The notes under the pieces are model-generated. The model worked only from the letters and a program-made list of their open reading frames with translations, searched no databases and was not told the origin of the DNA. A program made the position numbers and the translations under genes. From Mucidula mucida (lineage: Eukaryota; Basidiomycota; Agaricomycetes; Agaricales; Physalacriaceae), in the NCBI GenBank assembly GCA_015501055.1, contig JADNYV010000002.1:744001-808000 (forward strand): a stretch of DNA of 64,000 nucleotides, in the 5' to 3' direction. Shown piece after piece: positions 58,801-64,000 of this stretch; position 1 is the first letter of the stretch, and every line of letters begins with the position of its first letter.

Positions 58801-58909
58801 AAGGACGGCCGAGGCTCGAAAAGGACCGGTTAGGACAAACCGACAAAGTAGAGAATGTACTCTCGAACGACGACGAGGCCTCGAAGGATGGAGATTTGTC
58901 GCCCGTCAT
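55875..58909 (-). CDS. GYP7: Rab GTPase-activating protein, GYP7/TBC1D15 type
   Basis: Stimulates GTP hydrolysis by Ypt7/Rab7-like GTPases on late endosomes and vacuoles. Likely start ATG at 58909 (MTGDKSPSFEASSSFESTFS). The N-terminal GYP7 domain reads RYRLVYSKSKVYVNPTAYAR, DNIPGFVALVKR and SVPLTSIYSLVLYPPSFSSW. The TBC domain begins FRRGISPRGKFRKTVWPFLL and has both catalytic fingers: RIDVDCRRTDRNQPLFS (arginine finger) and YVQGMSDLCAPIYVVMEADE (glutamine finger). It continues FWCFVEYMHRM, NLFFCFRWVLIAFKREFAF and VLRLWEVLWTDYYSNDFVLF. It ends NLRELLHTGRP, with TAA at 55877-55875. The insertion rich in Ser/Pro between the arginine finger and YVQGM is typical of basidiomycete GYP7. Introns preserve frame. 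Confidence 0.92.
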
Positions 58910-59181
58910 GTAAATGACAGCTATATACGGCAGCGCAGTGACCGCAGTGAACAGAAATGAATGCGTCACTGACACGTGCAGGTTATCATTATCGCGCAGT
59001 TACTAGACATGGAACAAGCCCACACAACAAAGATGGACGGATAACAAATTCGCGAAACAATTCGTTCACGTCCGTAGTACCAAACAGCTCCTCCAGTCAA
59101 GCAACGTTCCTTCTTATCATAGGCCAACACGCTTCACACAGGCACGCATATAATCTCAAAAGTACAGGAATCGTGAAATTA

Positions 59182-59600
59182 TCATTTTTGGTATGACCAG
59201 ACGTTCCTGAGGACTACGCGGCATGAGCATAGAGAACCAAACCAAGGAAACAGTGCACTCACGGCCAGCCTTGGTCGCCAACCTGTTCAGCGAGTCGTCA
59301 CTCTCTCCCTGCGACCGCACCTGTCCGCACAGGGCAAAAGTTGTAGAGGTAGTAAGAGCACGTCCGTTGGCGTCGACATCAGCGATGTTGATCTGGACCG
59401 AAGCGTGGTCCTTGGAGGTGATGAGACGGTCTGTAAAAGACCACTTTTTAATCTTCAATCAATACGAGGGCGAGGAAAGCATACTCGTTGCCGCGCACTT
59501 GCGGGGAACGTAGAGATCGACGAGAACACCCTATAATACCCATTTAGCATCAATGGTGTACACAAAATAGCCACTTCGCACTGACCTGGTCGTTTTCCAT
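59182..59600 (-). CDS. RPS21: 40S ribosomal protein eS21
   Basis: ATG at 59600 starts MENDQ, split from [16 protein letters not shown] by an intron. [20 protein letters not shown] and [18 protein letters not shown] follow, then [16 protein letters not shown] final intron using the acceptor TAG just before TCCTCAGG gives [10 protein letters not shown] and the stop TGA at 59184-59182. The length of about 87 residues and the sequence match eukaryotic eS21 throughout. Three introns in a very short gene are usual for ribosomal protein genes in basidiomycetes. Confidence 0.96.
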
Positions 59601-59706
59601 TTTGCTATAATCTACAGATCGTGGTGCAGCTTGAGATGACTGAGTTGAGCGTGGGAATAGGACCTGTACACTGTACAGTTGTTTGACTTTGTGTGTTTAA
59701 CCCGGT

Positions 59707-61231
59707 TCAGCATTGAATTAACGAGACTAATAATCCATCTACGTCGGGCACAAAATCCTTGGGGAATACCTGTCTAACATTGACATTTATCCTAGTAGTC
59801 TCCATGTACTCCGCGTATGGCGTCCATGCCAAATCTCCCGTGTCCGACAGATGTGGTGGTAGCGTATTCTCTAATATTCGGGGCACGCCTGGAAGGAGTT
59901 GGACCATCTGCATGACGCTCAAACCTGAACATACCATGATATGCACGTCGACACGCTGGACCAGACATGATCACAACGTCTCCAGATCGAAGAAGTATAG
60001 GTATAGGTTCCACGTCCCGCGTAACGCCACCTATTAGAAATACAGAAGCATTTCCAAGACTGAAGACTATAGAGTGAAGGGTCAAGACAACGAGACGCGG
60101 CTCACGATATAGACACTAATGGTGCAGTCGCACACACTTCTGAACGATCCACATGGGCCATTAAAGTGTCCTAGTACGCCTGAGATATGGTGACTGAACC
60201 CAACGACATCCATACCTTAGTCTGGTAGAAATTCACGATACCAGCATCAGGTTCTGTGGGACTGGGATTACACGATAGTTTTTGAGCGCATCTGAACACA
60301 CCATAACTTTCATCCCAGTGTTTCCAAGAAAATGCCTCGTCTCCCCAATCAAGATCTGTACCGTCGTAGATCTGGTCCCAGTCAACGACTTGAACGGCCT
60401 CTCTACATACATTTCTCAACGTTTCATGCACGGGGGCCTTGCCTTTGCCAAAATCGTATTGTTTTGTTCCCCAATGATAGAACCATCCAATGTTGGCCCA
60501 ACGCAGTTTCCGGCACAGTTCAGAGCAGAATGCCGGAGATGCGGTAGTCGTTGGAGCGGCCGGCGGCTTGGGAGTATCTATGATAGATTTCAGATTGTCG
60601 GTGGTTGCGGGTTCGTTGTTGATTAATTGACGAGGACCAGTAGGCTCCGAGCTGCAGGCTTCAGCTATGCGGGGCTGAACTAGCTGATCCACTCCTGGGT
60701 TGTGGCGAGCGCGTAGACTAACGTTCCAGATGCCTTGCTCAGGAAGAGCGTAGTGTATGTCAAGATTTGTGGGATTTGGAGGCTTTGCCTGATCAGAGAG
60801 AGACCATTGAATTAGTTCTCGTTGTTTCTGATGTGACAGGAAGGACGGTAGAACGATCAGTCCTTGAGGAACTTATTAACCATTGATCGACATGCAGACG
60901 CGAACATACCTGGAATAGCAGGAATAGCATATGCTTTACGCGCATCGGACGCGTTCTTGAGGGGCAATTCAGCGTATTCAACTGCTTCTGCTCTGCCCAA
61001 CCAATATCCGGCCTCAATCTCTGAGGATCTAGAGTCATCGAGTGTGGCCAAATCTAATACATTGGAAAGATTGGGAGGGGGAAAGCGGGCTTTGTAGAAT
61101 TTCTCTGCGGCTCTGAACGGTGTCCATTCGGATTCGACAGCAGTACTTCTATTTTTTGTTGTCTTTTGGTGCAGTCTTTGTGCTTTTTTGTAGGCAGCAC
61201 TGGACGAGTCATGGAGAGCAGATACAGACAT
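59707..61231 (-). CDS. ALKBH1: AlkB homologue 1 (Fe(II)/2-oxoglutarate dioxygenase)
   Basis: Nucleic acid demethylase. I take the ATG at 61231 (MSVSALHDSSSAAYKKAQRL); an in-frame ATG at 61315 would place the start only 28 bases from the LETM1 start. Conserved: GLIVLPSFLSHQKQRELIQW, RWANIGWFYHWGTKQYDF, EPDAGIVNFYQTKDTLMAHV with the HxD iron site HVDRSE, SLGNASVFLIGGVTRDVEPI, LLRSGDVVIMSGPACRRAYH (second iron His) and RINVNVRQVFP (2-oxoglutarate Arg). It ends LVSLIQC, stop at 59707. All motifs of an active enzyme are present. The relevant substrate (tRNA, mRNA or DNA) cannot be told here. Exon joints keep frame. Confidence 0.92.
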
Positions 61232-61342
61232 GGCAGCGATACAACGCCAAACACTACAGGCCTGCCGTACCTTGTCGTCATCAATATTTGGCACTTGCAT
61301 GTCAGAAATTTCCAAGTCCCGCTAAACGCTCGTCGGACTCCC

Positions 61343-63588
<2,246 letters not shown>

Positions 63589-63704
63589 TAGAGGCAACCC
63601 GGTTATAGAGGTTTGACTACGTTGAGGATAGAATCATTTAATACATAGCCAAACTCGCCAAGAAATGTGTTGAGATATAATACACGTTCCAAGAAAGTAA
63701 AAAG

Positions 63705-63914
63705 CTAAGTGGGCACTGGTGTCTTGCCTCTGCTACGGGATTGTTTTGACTCCTCCGAATCACTTTCTGAAATCTCCGTGTCCACATCGTAAGTCTCTGC
63801 CCAAAATCTGCCCGCTTGTAATGCCAAGACCCCGGTTAACGCAACGCTGCATATAAGATTACTAGACGCGAGATCGAGGGTCGCGCTTCGCAGAGATTTG
63901 GGGAAGGGATCCAT
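63705..63914 (-). CDS. Small predicted one-helix protein, unrecognised
   Basis: ATG at 63914 gives a 69-residue frame: MDPFPKSLRSATLDLASSNL, a hydrophobic stretch (LICSVALTGVLALQAGRFWA) and an acidic then basic tail (TEISESDSEESKQSRSRGKT) ending at 63705. Small size and one helix with a charged tail recall mitochondrial or ER small membrane proteins, but I know no specific match. It lies tail-to-tail with LETM1. Further exons beyond the window cannot be excluded. Confidence 0.4.
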   Translation of the reverse strand: MDPFPKSLRSATLDLASSNLICSVALTGVLALQAGRFWAETYDVDTEISESDSEESKQSRSRGKTPVPT

Positions 63915-64000
63915 GACTTTATGGGTTGGCAGGGAAGTAAAGGAAGAAAACACGACTGTTCACGTTGAGCGCATGAGCCGTGAGTAAACAACCGGCGCGT

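Overview
The window looks like nuclear DNA of a filamentous basidiomycete, most likely an Agaricomycete. The genes are dense and on both strands. Their introns are short (mostly 45-60 bases, GT...AG, with CTNAC-type branch sites), and the proteins belong to families typical of such fungi: serine-rich secreted cupredoxins, a TEA-domain regulator, an HMT2-type sulfide:quinone oxidoreductase, Sfi1, GID2/Rmd5 and others. There is no operon structure, no CRISPR array and no tRNA or rRNA gene that I can support. I recognise about 31 protein genes. Almost all are split genes, so the coordinates given are outer bounds from start codon to stop codon.

Layout. 1-378: 5' end of a glycerol-3-phosphate acyltransferase (-). 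560-7806: XMAP215/Stu2-type microtubule polymerase with five TOG domains (-). 7897-10531: NOC3 (+). 10774-12332: TEA/ATTS transcription factor (-). 12333-14803: a gene-poor island with degenerate direct and inverted repeats. 14804-16553: VPS23/TSG101 (+). 16919-19533: HeH/LEM inner nuclear membrane protein (-). 19641-21289: berberine-bridge-like FAD oxidase (-). 21661-23326: HMT2/SQR (-). 23730-24874: Mso1-like protein (+). 25627-27296: secreted cupredoxin (+). 27626-28728: NEPRO-domain protein (-). 28967-29781: NAD(P)-binding protein with a disrupted frame (+). 29920-32541: AP-1/2 beta adaptin (+). 32601-33632: OTU protease (-). 33739-35170: aldo-keto reductase (+). 35322-38049: SmgGDS-like ARM protein (+). 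38325-39638: enoyl-CoA isomerase/hydratase (+). 39954-42315: amino acid permease (+). 42434-43074: FAP7 (-). 43180-44033: aprataxin/HNT3 (+). 44129-45831: Gfo/Idh/MocA oxidoreductase (-). 45926-46449: small coiled-coil protein (-). 46592-46870: PIG-Y (+). 46982-50820: SFI1 (-). 50968-52370: RMD5/GID2 (-). 52463-53887: NSA1/WDR74 (+). 54130-55383: two-domain secreted cupredoxin (-). 55875-58909: GYP7-type Rab GAP (-). 59182-59600: RPS21 (-). 59707-61231: ALKBH1 (-). 61343-63588: LETM1/MDM38 (+). 63705-63914: small one-helix protein (-).

The genes are mostly housekeeping: ribosome assembly (NOC3, NSA1, FAP7, RPS21), membrane traffic (adaptin, VPS23, GYP7, Mso1), microtubule and spindle-pole functions (XMAP215, SFI1), GPI synthesis, mitochondria and catabolism. 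I see no pathway cluster.

The most striking sequence-level result is that many of these conserved genes are broken by single-base gains or losses. Nearly all the breaks lie in short homopolymers (GG to G, AAAA to AAA, C8 to C7 and so on). Adding or removing one base brings back the conserved protein exactly. Because the broken genes include essential ones (NOC3, FAP7, XMAP215, PIG-Y), base-calling or assembly error is a better explanation than gene decay. A cluster of five such losses in the first 250 bases of the HMT2 gene is the extreme case. Other points of interest are a GC-AG intron that separates the OTU protease from its catalytic histidine, a hairpin over a 3' splice site in HMT2, palindromic CCAAT pairs upstream of both cupredoxin genes, and the repeat island at 13.0-14.6 kb.
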